Positions 48,991-61,332 of a stretch of DNA of 64,000 nt are shown piece after piece (the first letter of the stretch is position 1; each line of letters begins with the position of its first letter). Origin of the DNA: Nelumbo lutea (Eukaryota; Streptophyta; Magnoliopsida; Proteales; Nelumbonaceae); assembly GCA_022828595.1 (NCBI GenBank), contig JAKGHH010000003.1:100339583-100403582 (forward strand), read 5' to 3'. Under the pieces are notes generated by a model, which saw only the letters and a list, made by a program, of their open reading frames with translations, was not told the DNA's origin and did no database searches. Made by a program: the position numbers and the translations under genes.

Positions 48991-50838
48991 AAAAAAAAAT
49001 CAGATTAGGGGTGATTTTGGTAAATTTATAATTAATTTATCAAAAAATATTTCGGTAATTTTGGTAATTTAATTTAATAGAAATTACTAAATTTTAATTT
49101 ATCAAATAAATAAATAAATAAAATGTTGGTAAAGTAATTGTGCTAATCTGGTAATTAACTTTGGCAGTTTTTTTTTTGGTAATTGAGTTTTTTGTCAATT
49201 AATTTTCATAATTTTGGAAAATTTGGTATTTTTGTAAATCAATAATGGTAATATTTCTGACCACTCCATTGCCACCCGATAATCTAATGGGGCTAGAAAT
49301 CCCAACCCACTGCCCTGCTTCACTCCAATCATTTCTATTTGCATGCCCAATATTTTTTTACTTTTATTTTTTCATTTGGAAACCTTCCTACAAATATGAG
49401 TTCAAATCAGCCCCCCACGAGATTGCCCCCCACAATGTCCCACAGCACATCTCCGTTGTGTACTAATATTTAAATTTGAAAATATAAATTATTTATTGAA
49501 TTTAATTATCCATATAATCATAATTTATACTATTGTTACATAATTTCATTATTAACTTTATAATATATTAAATTATTATTTATTTGAATTTTATGTTATA
49601 ATTATTATTTTTTACTTTGGAGAAATCTTTTAAATTTATTACATAATTCTGTTATTTTAACTATTTAAAATCTAGTTATGATAAAATTTTAAATTATTTA
49701 TTTGAATTTTATTTATTTAAAGATAAATGCCAATAGTTTAATCTTCAATAATTATTGAAAATTTATAACGAAAATACACAATTATTGAAAATATATTGAT
49801 AGTGAAAAATACAATAATTACAAAAATACAATAAGTACTAAAAATATATTAACTTAGTCAATAAATAGTATAATCTTAAATAATAGTTAAATCTCTAATA
49901 AATATTAATTAACCAATAAGTTATAACAAAAATACAATAAGTACAATAAATTAAATTTAAAAAATTCAATAATAGTAGTTTAATCTCCAATGATTATTGG
50001 AAATTTCTGTTAAATAACAAAACAAAATAAATTTATAAATAATCATTGAAAATACATCTATCACGAAAACAATAAATAATTACTGAAATATAATAAATAT
50101 TAATTTTAATATAATTATATAATAAATACAAATTAAGAGTTTAAAATTATTATTTATAAATATTATTTTATTGAATTATTACTTGATATAAGTGAAATTA
50201 GTTATTTACAATATTATGCTATAATTATTTTTCTACTTTGAAGATTTTTTTTTAATTTATTACATAATTCTGTTATTTTAACCATTTAAAATCTAGTCAT
50301 GATAAATATTTAAATAATCTATAAAATTATTTGAATTTTATTTATTTAAAGATATTACATATTATTAAATATTTTAAAAACATTTAAATTAATAATCCAG
50401 AAAAACATAATTTAAATTGTTAGTACATAATTTTGTGATATGTTTTATAAAAATATAAAATTATTTTTTGTGTTTTTAATAAATATTTTAAAGCTATTAT
50501 ATAATTTTGTTAGAATTTAAATAATTCTTAACTTTTTTAATCCAAAGTTTTTTGAGATAGATATAGATAAAAAGTAGGGGAGAGGATAAATAGGTAATGG
50601 AGATAATTTAGGAGAGATATACTCTAGAGATAATTTTGGAGATAAATTGGAATTAGAGATAATTTAGAAGATAAATAGGAATTAGAGATAATTTTGGAGA
50701 AAGTGGGGGAGATAGTTTTGGAGAAATTTTAGGAGAAGAGATTATTTAAGTTCTTGAAAAGTGCATCTCATTGGTTGTTTCAAAAATGGTATGGAATAAA
50801 AAAAAATCAAAAAAAGGAGAAAATTTGTTAATGCTTTG

Positions 50839-50874
<36 letters not shown>

Positions 50875-51137
50875 TATAATCAGGTTGTGCTGTTATACCA
50901 ATTAAATAAAATAATTGATTCAACACTGATTCTACCTAGATTGGCCTAGCCCTATACCAAATTGAGGCCACTATAGTTATTTATTATTCGTAGTAATATA
51001 ATTATTGTTATTTATTTAACAAAAAAGTAATTTATTTTATTATTGTATCTCCAAATGTCATTTTTGTATTTCACCCCTCCAAACCCACTAGTTTATGTTT
51101 ATACTGTACATATTAATGGAATAGGAGGATATCCTAT
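48991..51137. other. Very AT-rich region
   Basis: No gene is supported. It consists of AT-rich, internally repetitive sequence. Examples are 'ataattttggagata' type repeats at 50600-50730 and duplicated blocks 'acataattctgttattttaac.atttaaaatctagt.atgataaa' near 49641 and 50262. A TA dinucleotide run of about 30 bases lies near 50843-50871. Confidence 0.5.
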
Positions 51138-51345
51138 AAATATGAATTCACATCTCCACCCCAAAAGGAACCGCCCCACAATGCCCCACAGCACATCCTT
51201 GCTATGTATTAAAAACATCTCCTGATGATAATACCACTCCCGATCTCGATGATATCATCATTGGGATATATTTTCAATACATAGAGAGGGAATGTGTTGT
51301 GGGACATTGTGGGACGGAAATGTAAACTCGCCCAGGCACCTATAT
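51138..51345. repeat. Inverted-repeat (foldback) element
   Basis: The left arm (GAATTCACATCTCC, CGCCCCACAATGCCCCACAG, CACATCCTTGCTATGTATTA) is mirrored by the right arm. Its reverse complement reads GTTTACATTTCCGTCCCACA, ATGTCCCACAACACATTCCC, TCTCTATGTATTGAAAA. The arms are about 95 bp and imperfect. A related single arm occurs near 49390-49470. This looks like a small MITE family of unknown class. Confidence 0.7.
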
Positions 51346-52082
51346 GGTGTTAGTGTATTTTTAAAAATAAATGGCAATGGTCCCAAGCACCCACTGAATG
51401 AAAAGACTGTTGAGAGATATGAAAGGGTTAAGGTAGAAGAAGGGTAACTGTGCCATTTTCCATTGGCTGAATTAACTCAAGGAGATGAATTTGAACTTTG
51501 GAAGTCTTTGATTGATGGGACCAGTGGAATATACTCGTATCTCCCCGATAATACAATGAAACACCACCATTAATACAATAAAGCACTTCCATTATCCATG
51601 GTCCAAGCCATATGGGATTTTGAGAGGGTGAGAGGGTTCGGATCTGACTCAGCTTATGATACCCGTTGATTGGTTACACCGTGTAGGTGTAGGTGTGGAT
51701 AAATAAAATTGAAAAACTAATAAAAGTCTGGACTCTGGACCGAAAATTTTATTCAAATCCGGTTTACTTTTGTTACCCTGTCAGTCCGACTCAGCTTAAT
51801 TGAATCAATATTATTCTCATCTTTTGACTCTGAGTTAGTTAGTAGGCCAGACATTTGCTCACGAATCACGATATGTGTATTTATAGCTGTTTTCAAGAAA
51901 TCATTTTTGGACTCTGAGTTGGCAGACAATCTGATTTGCAGGTTCAAATTTTCCATATGATAATTGATACGTCTGGCATGGAACATGTATCGTTTTTTCT
52001 CTCCGAAATGTCTATTTATTGGTGTTTTCGAGAAATCATTTTTTAAAACTATAATATAAAGTACTTCTGCCAACAAGGTTTA
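51346..52082. other. Spacer with a small local duplication
   Basis: No gene is supported. Two similar blocks (TTTATAGCTGTTTTCAAGAAATCATTTTT-like, split by substitutions) lie near 51880-51910 and 52015-52044. The minus-strand frame at 51753-52076 spans them and has no recognisable domain. Confidence 0.35.
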
Positions 52083-52312
52083 ATTGTGCAACTCCTATTA
52101 ACTTTTCTTTTTTAATGCCTTACGTATCAAAGAAATTGTGCAGCTCCTATTAATTTATTTTAAATGCTTCATACATAAAAAAAAGGTGCAACTCCTATTA
52201 TCTTTTCTTTTTCAAATGTCTCAAGCGTCAAACAAGTTGTGCAGCTCCTATTAATTTATTATTATTTTTTTAAATGACTCAAGCATCGAAAAAATTGTGC
52301 AGCTCCTATTTT
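52083..52312. repeat. Minisatellite of about 52 bp, five units
   Basis: Units begin with TTGTGCAGCTCCTATTA-like words at about 52084, 52136, 52184, 52236 and 52295. An AT-rich stretch and 'tcaagcatcaaa' complete each unit. An inverted copy of the core (AGAAGCTGCACAATTA) lies near 52569-52584. Confidence 0.85.
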
Positions 52313-53007
52313 CATTACTCTAAATCATAGTTTTATACTATGTATTATAAAATATTTTTTTATTATTTATTTCTTCACAATATAATTATAAAATGGATAT
52401 TATTAAAATAAAATATTTATTTTGTGTGTTTATATAGTGATTTTTTTTTATTATTTTCTTATTTGTTAGTGTTTAATCAATATAAACATTACTAAATGCT
52501 GTATTGAACTCCAAAAACATTAAAACCCGAACCAATAAATAAGGTAAAAATAAAAAAAAAAATTAATAGAAGCTGCACAATTAATTGCTTAAAATTTGTA
52601 TATTAAGAGTTTTTCTTTGACCAAACCTCCTTTTTTTATCTTTTATTTCAATCGTTTATATATTTAATTTTGACAAGAACATTACACCATTAGCTTTTTG
52701 GTGTCTGATTGTGACAAGGGCATCACAAGATATGAATTATTAAGTTGGATAGGGTTGGGTTAAGATGGAGGCAAATACATAATGAACCCAACTGGTTGAC
52801 ATTCCTAGATAGTGCTGAATTAAGTTCAACTCCAACTTGGCCTTTGTTGTTCCTTGGTAAAGTGAACAAAAAAACCCAATTAAATCATGTGAATTACTTT
52901 TTGCTAAGGCTTTTAATGAACAAAAACGAGATTTTAAAACTTTGAAGGATTATATTGCTATTTTCCATCACGATTCAAGAAATCAATGGAAGGGGGTGTG
53001 TTTGCAT

Positions 53008-53418
53008 TAGACCTATTCATGGGCCGGGTGGCCCGACCCCCGGACGGGCTTGAACAAGCTTTTTGGTCCACGGGCTTAACCTCGGACCAAAAAGCCCTGT
53101 CCACATAAAATTCGAGCCGGGCTCGGGCTTTGTCAAAATAGCCCGGCCCGACCCGACCTATAGTTAAACTTAAGTAAAAACCCTATGTGATGTCTATTTG
53201 AATAAATTTTTTGATTTGAGAAGGTCATTGATTCACTTGTAGATTCATTGTTCATTTAAATAGGGGAAAAAACATCTAAATTAAAATAAAAAATGTCCAT
53301 TTGAATAGGAAAACTTTTAAATTTCTTTTATTAGGTCAGGCTTCAGGCTCGGGCTCGGGCCTAACAGTTTTCTGTTAATAAAAAGTCAAAGCCCAGCCCA
53401 TGAACAGGTCTAGGTCTA
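53008..53418. mobile_element. hAT MITE with perfect 8-bp target duplication
   Basis: The 411-bp element is flanked by GTTTGCAT on both sides (53000-53007 and 53419-53426, exact). The left end is TAGACCTATTCATGGGCCGG; the right reverse complement is TAGACCTAGACCTGTTCATG, carrying a 6-bp duplication of the tip. The shoulders are dense in GGGCTCGGGC/CCCGGCCC words and the centre is AT-rich. No ORF is present. Confidence 0.93.
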
Positions 53419-53875
53419 GTTTGCATATCTATCTATATACTATATAAAATGGATACTTGTCTTAGTTTTGGTGTAAGTTATGAAAGTTAAATTTGATTAT
53501 ATAATGTTAAATTATGTTTTTACCTTTTACTTGTACATATGTGTAGTGCACGTCCTTAAACTAGTTTATTTAAAACATGAAGGAAAGTATTTCTTAGGTC
53601 TGTTGATGGTTTAAGTCCGGGTTTAGCTTTTGACAAAATTTAGGGTAAATTACATATAGGTACCTTATACATTGGGGGTAGTGGCACTTGAGGGCCTAAA
53701 CTTTCAATTGTGACAATTTAATACCCCACTAAACACCTATGTAATGTTAAGATAAGAATGTATTTATGAAACACCTATGTTTAGATTTTCTTTTTCATCT
53801 CTTTTGCCATGGGATGTAAACAATGGTGGAAAAAATTTTGGTGGGCAATGCATTTGCATATGTATAAAAACCAAC

Positions 53876-54100
53876 CAAGGTTCAAAGTATCAACACGCAT
53901 CGGCCCATATCAACTGATACGTATTGTTCCAGGAGCTCTCCGATATGCCCCTATAGAAGGTGTATTGGGGTTCTGACCGGTTCAGGGCGTGGAGGAGCCT
54001 TAAATCGGCCACCCTAAACCAATTTTGAAAAAAAAAAAGTATCGATATCGCCCGATATACCCCTACCGACATATCGGACATATTGATATTTTAAACCTTG
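53876..54100. mobile_element. MULE-like MITE, copy 2
   Basis: A 225-bp element with ends AAGGTTCAAAGTATCAACAC and reverse complement CAAGGTTTAAAATATCAATA. The flanking 9-mers aaaccaacc and aaaccaaca differ at one position only. The internal order (ATACCCCTA...GGTGTAT, 'aaccaattttgaaaaaaaa', CCCGATATACCCC) matches copy 1 at 15976-16199. Confidence 0.85.
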
Positions 54101-54570
54101 AAACCAACATGTAAGCATTGTTTAGTATTTATCTATTCTCGTTGCCTGAAAGTTTCATTAGAGAATTCAAATATTCTTGTTTGTTTAGTTGTAAACATTA
54201 AATATGGGCATTTTAGTAATTTTCACCCTCACTGTGATACTGATTTAACCTTAATTTAGAGAAATTAGACTTAAGTGTATATTGATGAAGGTCCAACTTC
54301 ACTAACCAAAGTTAGTTAAGCTATATGTAATTTAACCCAGAATATTATTATTGAGAACAAGACGATAACGATTCAGGGAAGTGTTTTGCTTTTATTTTTA
54401 ACAAACCACGTCATATGGGCTTATAGGGTGAAGATCATTCACATTGCATCAGCTCCACATTGAAACCGTTGATCTTTTTATCTTTTTTCTTCTTTTTTTT
54501 TTTTAATTTTAAATCTTTTTTTTATCATTTTGGCACATCAGCTCTACATCAAAACCATTGATCCATCCAT

Positions 54571-54870
54571 CCCAAGGTTATTAAAATCGGATTGGACAGG
54601 AAATCGTTTTGGGACCCGTTATTGGGGTTGAATTGTCCGATCATCTGGTTTGAATGAATGGTCTATTCTGATTTAAAAAAATAAAAAAAAATAAAAATAA
54701 TTAAAAATTATTTTCCGGATCAACAGTTCAACCACCCAGGTCAAATCAGGGGATTGCAGATCAAATCAACGGTTTTTAACCGAAAAGCAGCTTTAAAATG
54801 AAACAGAACTGATTACCTAATCGATTCCCGGTTTTTTGGTCCGGCCATCCGGTCCGATTTTGAAAACCAT
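54571..54870. mobile_element. MITE with perfect 11-bp target duplication (MULE-like)
   Basis: GATCCATCCAT flanks it exactly on both sides (54560-54570 and 54871-54881). The ends are imperfectly inverted: left AAGGTTATTAAAATCGGATT, right reverse complement ATGGTTTTCAAAATCGGACC. The interior holds CCGGTT/AACCGG and GTTCAACCA-like words. A relative lies at about 62345-62665. Target duplications of 9-11 bp suggest a Mutator-like origin. Confidence 0.85.
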
Positions 54871-54921
54871 GATCCATCCATTATTTTCTCTCTCCTCCTT
54901 TATATATTTGCACGTAAATTT

Positions 54922-54930
54922 ACACGTGGC
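54922..54930 (+). promoter_or_regulatory. G-box/ABRE-like ACACGTGGC upstream of DXS
   Basis: The word ACACGTGGC contains the G-box CACGTG and matches the ABRE type bound by bZIP factors. It lies about 510 bp upstream of the DXS ATG. A second ACGTGG core lies near 54998. Light or ABA control is only a possibility. Confidence 0.4.
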
Positions 54931-55189
54931 GATCAATTAGTCATAACCCAAAACTAGTCAAAAAGAAAATAAGGTTCGTGAATCGTGATGACTGGTTACG
55001 TGGTCCGTGGTCGGTAGGGTCGGTGGTCCAATGAGTGAAGACGTGCCCTTTTGGTTTGGTCTGCACTGCTGCACATGCATTGGTCCGAGGCAGCATGGAG
55101 ATAAACTACGTAAAGGCCCAGTCGATTATTTGTGTGGGCCATGGCCCATGGCTGATGGCCCACACTTGAATAAACCAAACATGAAGTTC

Positions 55190-55196
55190 TATAAAT
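55190..55196 (+). promoter_or_regulatory. Probable DXS TATA box
   Basis: TATAAAT lies about 245 bp upstream of the chosen DXS start codon. It precedes a CT-rich leader with TTC/TCC repeats at 55322-55353, as is common in plant 5' UTRs. Confidence 0.5.
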
Positions 55197-55435
55197 CTCA
55201 TTCAAGCACTCCCGTTTCAATTATTTCCTCCTACACTGAGCAGGGAAGTGGGAATTGTGGTGGAGTGATCCATTTCATTATTCTCCTCCTCCCATCTTCC
55301 ATCAAGGAATCTGAACTCTGTACTTCTTCTTCTTCTCCTTCTTCTCCTTCTTCTTTCATTATCTTGTTATTAATGTTTCAGTTTCGGGGTTTCTCTCTAG
55401 TTCTCCCTGCTTCTACTGTTGCAATTGTATCTCCA

Positions 55436-58400
55436 ATGGCACTCTCATCGTTCTCTTTCCCTTTCCATTTACCCAGAGAAGTAGCTTCTTCAGATTCCCT
55501 CAAGTCGATATCGTTCTCTTCTCATCTGTTCTGCGGAGCAGATCTTCCACACCAATTCCAAAACAGACACAATAAGGTCTGATATTTCTTTACATTGAAA
55601 AGACTCGTGTAAACTAAAATGAACATGAAAAATTGGGTCTGGTTCTTTTTCTGTATTTTGAAAATTTCCCCGAATTTTGTCCTGTTTTTATAGTGGGTAA
55701 TTAGATATTTTGAAATCGACGAAAAACCCATCAAGATTTTTTTGAGTCTTTTGTTACTTCCGAAGTCCCGGTTTTCGAGACAAGAGTTGTTGAAAGAAAT
55801 GGGTTGTTTTGGTTGTCTGATTTGGAGCAGGTCAGGAGAAGAAGGCCAGATGGTGTCTGCGTATCACTATCAGAAAGCGGGGAGTATCACTCACAGAGAC
55901 CACCCACTCCTCTATTGGATACCATTAATTATCCAAACCACATGAAAAACCTCTCCACCAAGGTACGTAGATGAACGAAGATATGTAGTATTTGTTTCAC
56001 GGATCGGAAAAGCTGTATGCCGTCGTTTCCACACTAAACCGATTTATCATCTGTAACTGCATGCAGGAACTGATGCAACTAGCAGATGAGCTGCGGTCCG
56101 ATATCATCTTCAGCGTTTCTAAGACGGGGGGTCACCTTGGTTCAAACCTTGGCGTGGTTGAGCTTACTGTGGCTCTTCATTATGTGTTCAATTGCCCAGA
56201 AGACAAGATTCTATGGGATGTTGGTCATCAGGTCGCCGCTTCCCCCCTTTATTTGGTTTACTTTCTCCTCAGTCCTCCTTCCATGTAGAGATTATTTTCT
56301 GTAATTTGTTTCCTGTATTTTATATCTCTGCTGACGAAGAAGACACAGAAGGTCGTGTTCAGAATTTGCTAATATAATACCCATTTCACTCTGCAGTCCT
56401 ACCCGCACAAGATCCTAACAGGGAGAAGAGAAAAGATGCCGACCCTTAGGCGTACAAACGGGCTATCAGGATTCACTAAACGCTCAGAGAGTGATTACGA
56501 TTGCTTTGGAACGGGTCATAGTTCTACTAGCATCTCTGCAGCCTTGGGTATTTGTTTATTCTTTTCCATATCCTATATCTATGTGTGCCTTAATGTTTTG
56601 GGTTACAGAAAGCTTCCATGTGAATTTTATCCTGAACCCAACTAGATTTCTGAGGTCAAATCTTTCAGAAACCTCAGCAGGGTTGTCTTGTCACCGATTC
56701 TGATAAGTTTTCTTGGTTTTAATTTGTTGGGAAACAGGAATGGCTGTTGGTAGGGACCTGAACGGCAGAGAGAACCGTGTGATTTCTGTAATAGGTGATG
56801 GTGCTATGACTGCAGGGCAAGCTTATGAAGCCATGAATAATGCTGGGTACCTAGACTCAGACATGATTGTAATTCTCAATGACAACAGACAAGTTTCACT
56901 ACCCACAGCTACTCTTGATGGGCCCGCGCCACCTGTAGGAGCTTTGAGCAGTGCTCTTAGTAGACTGCAGTCCAGCAGGCCTCTCAGAGAACTAAGGGAG
57001 GTTAATAAGGTTAGTGAAACTTTCCAGTAACAGTAACAACTAATCTGTCATACCCCCCCCCCTTGTGAATCTGATCTTTGTTACAACTGAGGTTGTAGCA
57101 GGGAATTATCAAAAAGATTGGTGGAGACATGCATAAACTGGCTGCAAAAGTTGATGAATATGCCCGTGGAATGGTCAGTGGATCTGGTTCAACACTCTTT
57201 GAAGAGCTTGGTCTCTATTATATGGGTCCTGTTGATGGTCACAACATTGATGACCTTGTGGCCATTCTCTGGGAGGTTAGGAATACACGTACAACTGGAC
57301 CAGTCCTCATCCACGTTGTGACTGAGAAAGGCCGGGGATACCCATATGCCGAGAGAGCTGCAGACAAGTACCATGGTGAACACTGGATTCCTGCATTTAT
57401 TGCTGAATTTATTACTTGAGAAACAGACTAGTTAAGACTATCATGATGGATTTTCTTTTGCAGGTGTAGTGAAGTTTGATCCAGCCACTGGAAAGCAATT
57501 CAAATCCAGTATTCCTACCCAATCTTACACAGCATATTTTGCCCAGGCCTTGATTGCAGAAGCAGAGGCTGACAAAGACATTGTTGCCATCCATGCCGCC
57601 ATGGGTGGAGGGACGGGCCTGAATCTTTTTCAACACAGCTTTCCAACACGATGCTTTGATGTTGGAATTGCAGAGCAGCATGCTGTTACCTTTGCTGCAG
57701 GGCTGGCCTGTGAAGGTCTTAAGCCCTTTTGTGCTATATACTCGTCATTCTTACAGAGGGCATATGATCAAGTTAGTCACCCATTTCTTTGTTTGATTTC
57801 TTGATCAATGATTTTAACTAGTTTAACGACAAGAGCCTCAGTTTTGTATAAATTGTTATTTTGGAACTCGAATTCGAACCTGAATTCTGGTAAAGCTCAA
57901 TGTGGATGGACTCCATGTCACAGGTTATACACGATGTGGATCTACAAAAATTACCGGTTCGGTTTGCGCTGGACAGAGCAGGGCTGGTGGGAGGTGATGG
58001 GCCGACACATTCTGGGCCTTTTGATGTCACCTTTATGGCATGCCTTCCAAATATGGTGGTGATGGCCCCTTCAGATGAGGCTGAGCTTTATCACATGGTT
58101 GCTACTGCTGCTGCCATCAATGATAGGCCGAGTTGTTTTCGATACCCAAGAGGGAATGGGATTGGTGTTAAGCTGCCACCAGGAAACAAAGGCATCCCAC
58201 TGGAGGTAAATTCAACTGTGTTTCCTTGTTATTTATCCCCTGCAAATTGGGGTTGGAAGATTTAATGTTAACTATCTGCTAGTTTCCTAACAGGTTGGGA
58301 AGGGTCGCGTTTTGATCGAGGGCGAAAGAGTGGCCCTCCTGGGTTATGGAACAGCGGTACAAAGCTGTTTAGCTGCAGCTTCTTTGGTGGAACACCATGG

Positions 58401-58854
58401 CTTGCGGGTTACAGTTGCAGATGCTCGCTTCTGCAAGCCACTTGACCATTCTCTCATTCGAAGCCTAGCTAAATCACATGAGGTTCTAATCACAGTTGAA
58501 GAAGGATCAATTGGGGGCTTTGGTTCTCATGTTGCTCAGTTCATGGCTCTCAACGGCCTTCTTGATGGAAAATTGAAGGTAGGATGACTAAATGATTGAA
58601 CTGGATCACTTTTTGAGTCTCATGTGTTAATATTTGTGGGAATCAATTCAACTCTGGATGATATACTGACATAGTGGCTTGCAATTCCTGTGCAGTGGAG
58701 ACCTCTGGTTCTTCCAGATCGGTATATTGACCATGGATCACCTGCTGATCAGATGGCCGAAGCTGGCCTCACACCATCTCAAATTGCTGCAACTGTATTC
58801 AGCATCCTTGGACAAAAGAAAGAAGCCCTTGAAATCAATGTCATACAAAAGTAA
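55436..58854 (+). CDS. DXS2: 1-deoxy-D-xylulose-5-phosphate synthase (class II-like), complete
   Basis: DXS condenses pyruvate and glyceraldehyde 3-phosphate, using thiamine diphosphate, to DXP, the first step of the plastid MEP isoprenoid pathway. Ten exons join in frame: 55436-55576, 55831-55962, 56067-56231, 56397-56547, 56738-57009, 57102-57375, 57464-57771, 57924-58205, 58294-58578, 58696-58854. They give 722 residues, normal for plants. The Ser/Phe-rich N-terminus fits a plastid transit peptide. Visible motifs: SKTGGHLGS (His about 114), DVGHQSYPHK across an intron, the ThDP/Mg site [12 protein letters not shown]...ILNDN (about 216-246), and [15 protein letters not shown] with the catalytic Glu about 449. 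[11 protein letters not shown] and a C-terminal transketolase domain ([11 protein letters not shown]) follow. An in-frame ATG at 55373 would add 21 residues; 55436 is chosen because MALS... resembles known DXS starts. Exon order and wording resemble class II DXS (specialised isoprenoids), a judgement from memory. No defects are seen. Confidence 0.96.
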
Positions 58855-61332
58855 ATAAAGATTAAATGGTGACGCCTCCCACCAACAATGTACAAATAGA
58901 AATTGATTTTCACCAGTGATCATGTATCATGTAAATCATAAAAACATTTCTAACAATAATGAAAATTACAGATCTGGCTTCCTAAAACTGCAGTACAATG
59001 ATGGAAATAATGAAAAGAATTTGAAAAGCTTAAACTTGCAAGAGAGTGAGATACATCATCAATGCCATTAGGATGATCAAACAACTATTTGGTATCAAAA
59101 TCGAGGATGTCGAACTTTGAGGATTTCTTGTATTACTGGTGGAAATGGGAATGCCTTTCAAGTTGTATTCACAATAAATCGAACCTTCTTTGGATCATGG
59201 AGCTCTAGGAATGCATTGCCAAGCAGAATCCGACTCCACTGGTTCTGGCATCAAATCTTCAACCAACTCTGCCTCTAATTCGTAGTCTAATCAGAAAATT
59301 AAAGGGGTAAATAGGAAAAAAAATGTCGTTGAGGAGGGGGAGACCGGATCTGCTCCTCACATCAGGGCGCCTCACATGCACATCGTACCATACATTTCCG
59401 TATTTATAAGTTATTATTCATGGGAGATGTTCCTAATGCACGGTGGACAATAAACACGCTCCAATCCCCTACCAATTTCATCTTCCGCCAACAAAACACC
59501 TTTGAACCTGTACTGACTTCATCCAATACCACACATCTCACCATGAGATTGGGACCCAAATGCATTGTTGGTAGGTGATCCAAATTCTGTCAGTACAAGT
59601 ACAAGAGATATTACCAATGGACGGTGAATATAAAATCGTAATAATATAATGCTCTCTTTATTTCTTTTTTTTTTCCCTTTTTTTCTTGTCTATTTTCAAT
59701 GGAACTGTCCCCATCTCCCTTTTAAGGGTTGTTTGAATTATAGTTAGAATCAGAATTTAAATCCTTCAAAATCTAGTCTATTCCTATAATCTCTTTGGTT
59801 TGAACAGTTGTAAGTGTGAGAAAAACTCAAAAAGGGTCAACACATAGTGGTCCATGTAAGCTAACTTCTAGGAGGGCCCATTTGGGCATGGTCATTGGGT
59901 CCACTACTGATTTATTGAGGGCCTTCCACTTACGGGTCAGGTTCCGTGAAAGTTCTCCCTCCCACCCGGTATGCTTCCATGTTTAGTTGCTTTCTTGCCT
60001 CAGCCACAGTTTTAATATTTAAAATTCATTATGATTTTTTCATATCTTTATTAAGCTTATCATGGCTTTTCAAAACTTCTAGAGATGAGATGTGCTGGTA
60101 GTGAGTGACAACCGTTGCGTGGTTGTTGCGATTTGTCATATAGGCCATGTTGGTTTTGTACTTTTGTAATTTATACTTATCCATGGTTTTTTGATCTATA
60201 AGGTTCTCATGTAAGTACTAGAATCACATTTTTATCTATAAAAAGATAATATAAAAATAGATAAAATTGTCTCATTTACTTTATAAAATTTTCCCTTGGT
60301 TTGGAAAGTTATTTATCCATTTAGGAGATGGGTAAATTCTATTCCGAAAAATAGAATTTATTTTATCATAGGGCCCATTAGTAAATGTAAAAAGAATATT
60401 GTAAAGTTGGTTAATGGAAAAAAGATATCTATTGACGAACTTTCCCAAGCTTATTTACCAGTAAACAAACAAACGGAGCAATATTTCAACCATAAGCTTG
60501 CAATAAAAGGGATTTTTACCCCTTGAACCCCCAAAAATAGAGCTTTTTGTTGGGAGGTATACCATGATAAAATTAACACAATGGAGAGAGATAAGAAGAC
60601 CAATATGATGGAAAGGGGAGAAACGTGGGTTGAGAGAGATGGTTAGGAAGAGGTTCTTGATGAGAAGGAATAATATTGTCTTTGGGGGAGTTGTTGGAGT
60701 GGTTTTTTGTTGTTGTTATTGTGATGTAAAAGAGTTGTCAAGTGTTGATGCGTTTGTGAGGTGTTGTTGCATGGTTAGGGTTCTTGTAGGTTGTGAATTG
60801 TTTTTGATGTTGTAGCGTTCTTTCTTTTCTTGGGTGATTTCTATTAACCTTTCTCTAAAGTTTTCTTTTATATTTTTATTGAAGTTTTATTTATTATAAA
60901 AAATAACACAATTGTGAATCTACAAAGAAAGGAAATCTTGATGGATATTTTCTCTTCATGCTTGTCCTTTGTGTAAAGCATCCAATTAGACACGCTAATC
61001 CAGTTATGCATAATAAATAAAAACGTGCTCCATTTACCTCACCCAAAATAAATCATTTTTGCTTCAATCCATTACCAAACTTCTACCCCCAACTAATAAA
61101 ACATATATTTAACCCAGTTTGGCACTAATATTGTCCAATCAATTTATCTTCTACCTCCTCTTTCATGGTACTGAAGGTAAAAAGAAATTTAGTAATAATG
61201 AATCTAAAAAAGAAACTATACACACATCTTGGCCGGTGAGTTCATGTACAAGTGTTAGATGTTAAATTTGATTACCAAAACTAACCAATCAAGCATTGAC
61301 TTTGATACTTTTGTAACTTGGCAATCCATTAA
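58855..61332. other. DXS 3' flank and intergenic region
   Basis: AATAAA overlaps the DXS stop region (58854-58859), and another A-rich possible signal lies near 58955. A minus-strand stretch at about 59285-59195 reads DYELEAELVEDLMPEPVESD after a splice-acceptor-like TGATTAG; this may be a stray exon-like fragment. No other coding sequence is supported; the ORF near 60630-60815 looks spurious. The rest is AT-rich. Confidence 0.4.

Noticed and set aside
51753..52076. A 107-residue minus-strand open frame
   Set aside because: It spans a local duplication, has no domain and no neighbouring gene parts.
55007..55372. Upstream extension of the DXS first-exon frame
   Set aside because: The frame is open back to 55007, but this part is promoter and CT-rich leader with a TATA box at 55190. 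Known DXS proteins do not have it.
57376..57463. Readthrough of DXS exon 6 (EHWIPAF...)
   Set aside because: A GT donor at 57376 and an AG acceptor before 57464 restore the conserved G-V-V/T-K-F-D-P sequence, so the readthrough is intron.
60630..60815. Cys/Val-rich small ORF
   Set aside because: It has no signal peptide logic, cysteine pattern or neighbours that would support a real small secreted protein.
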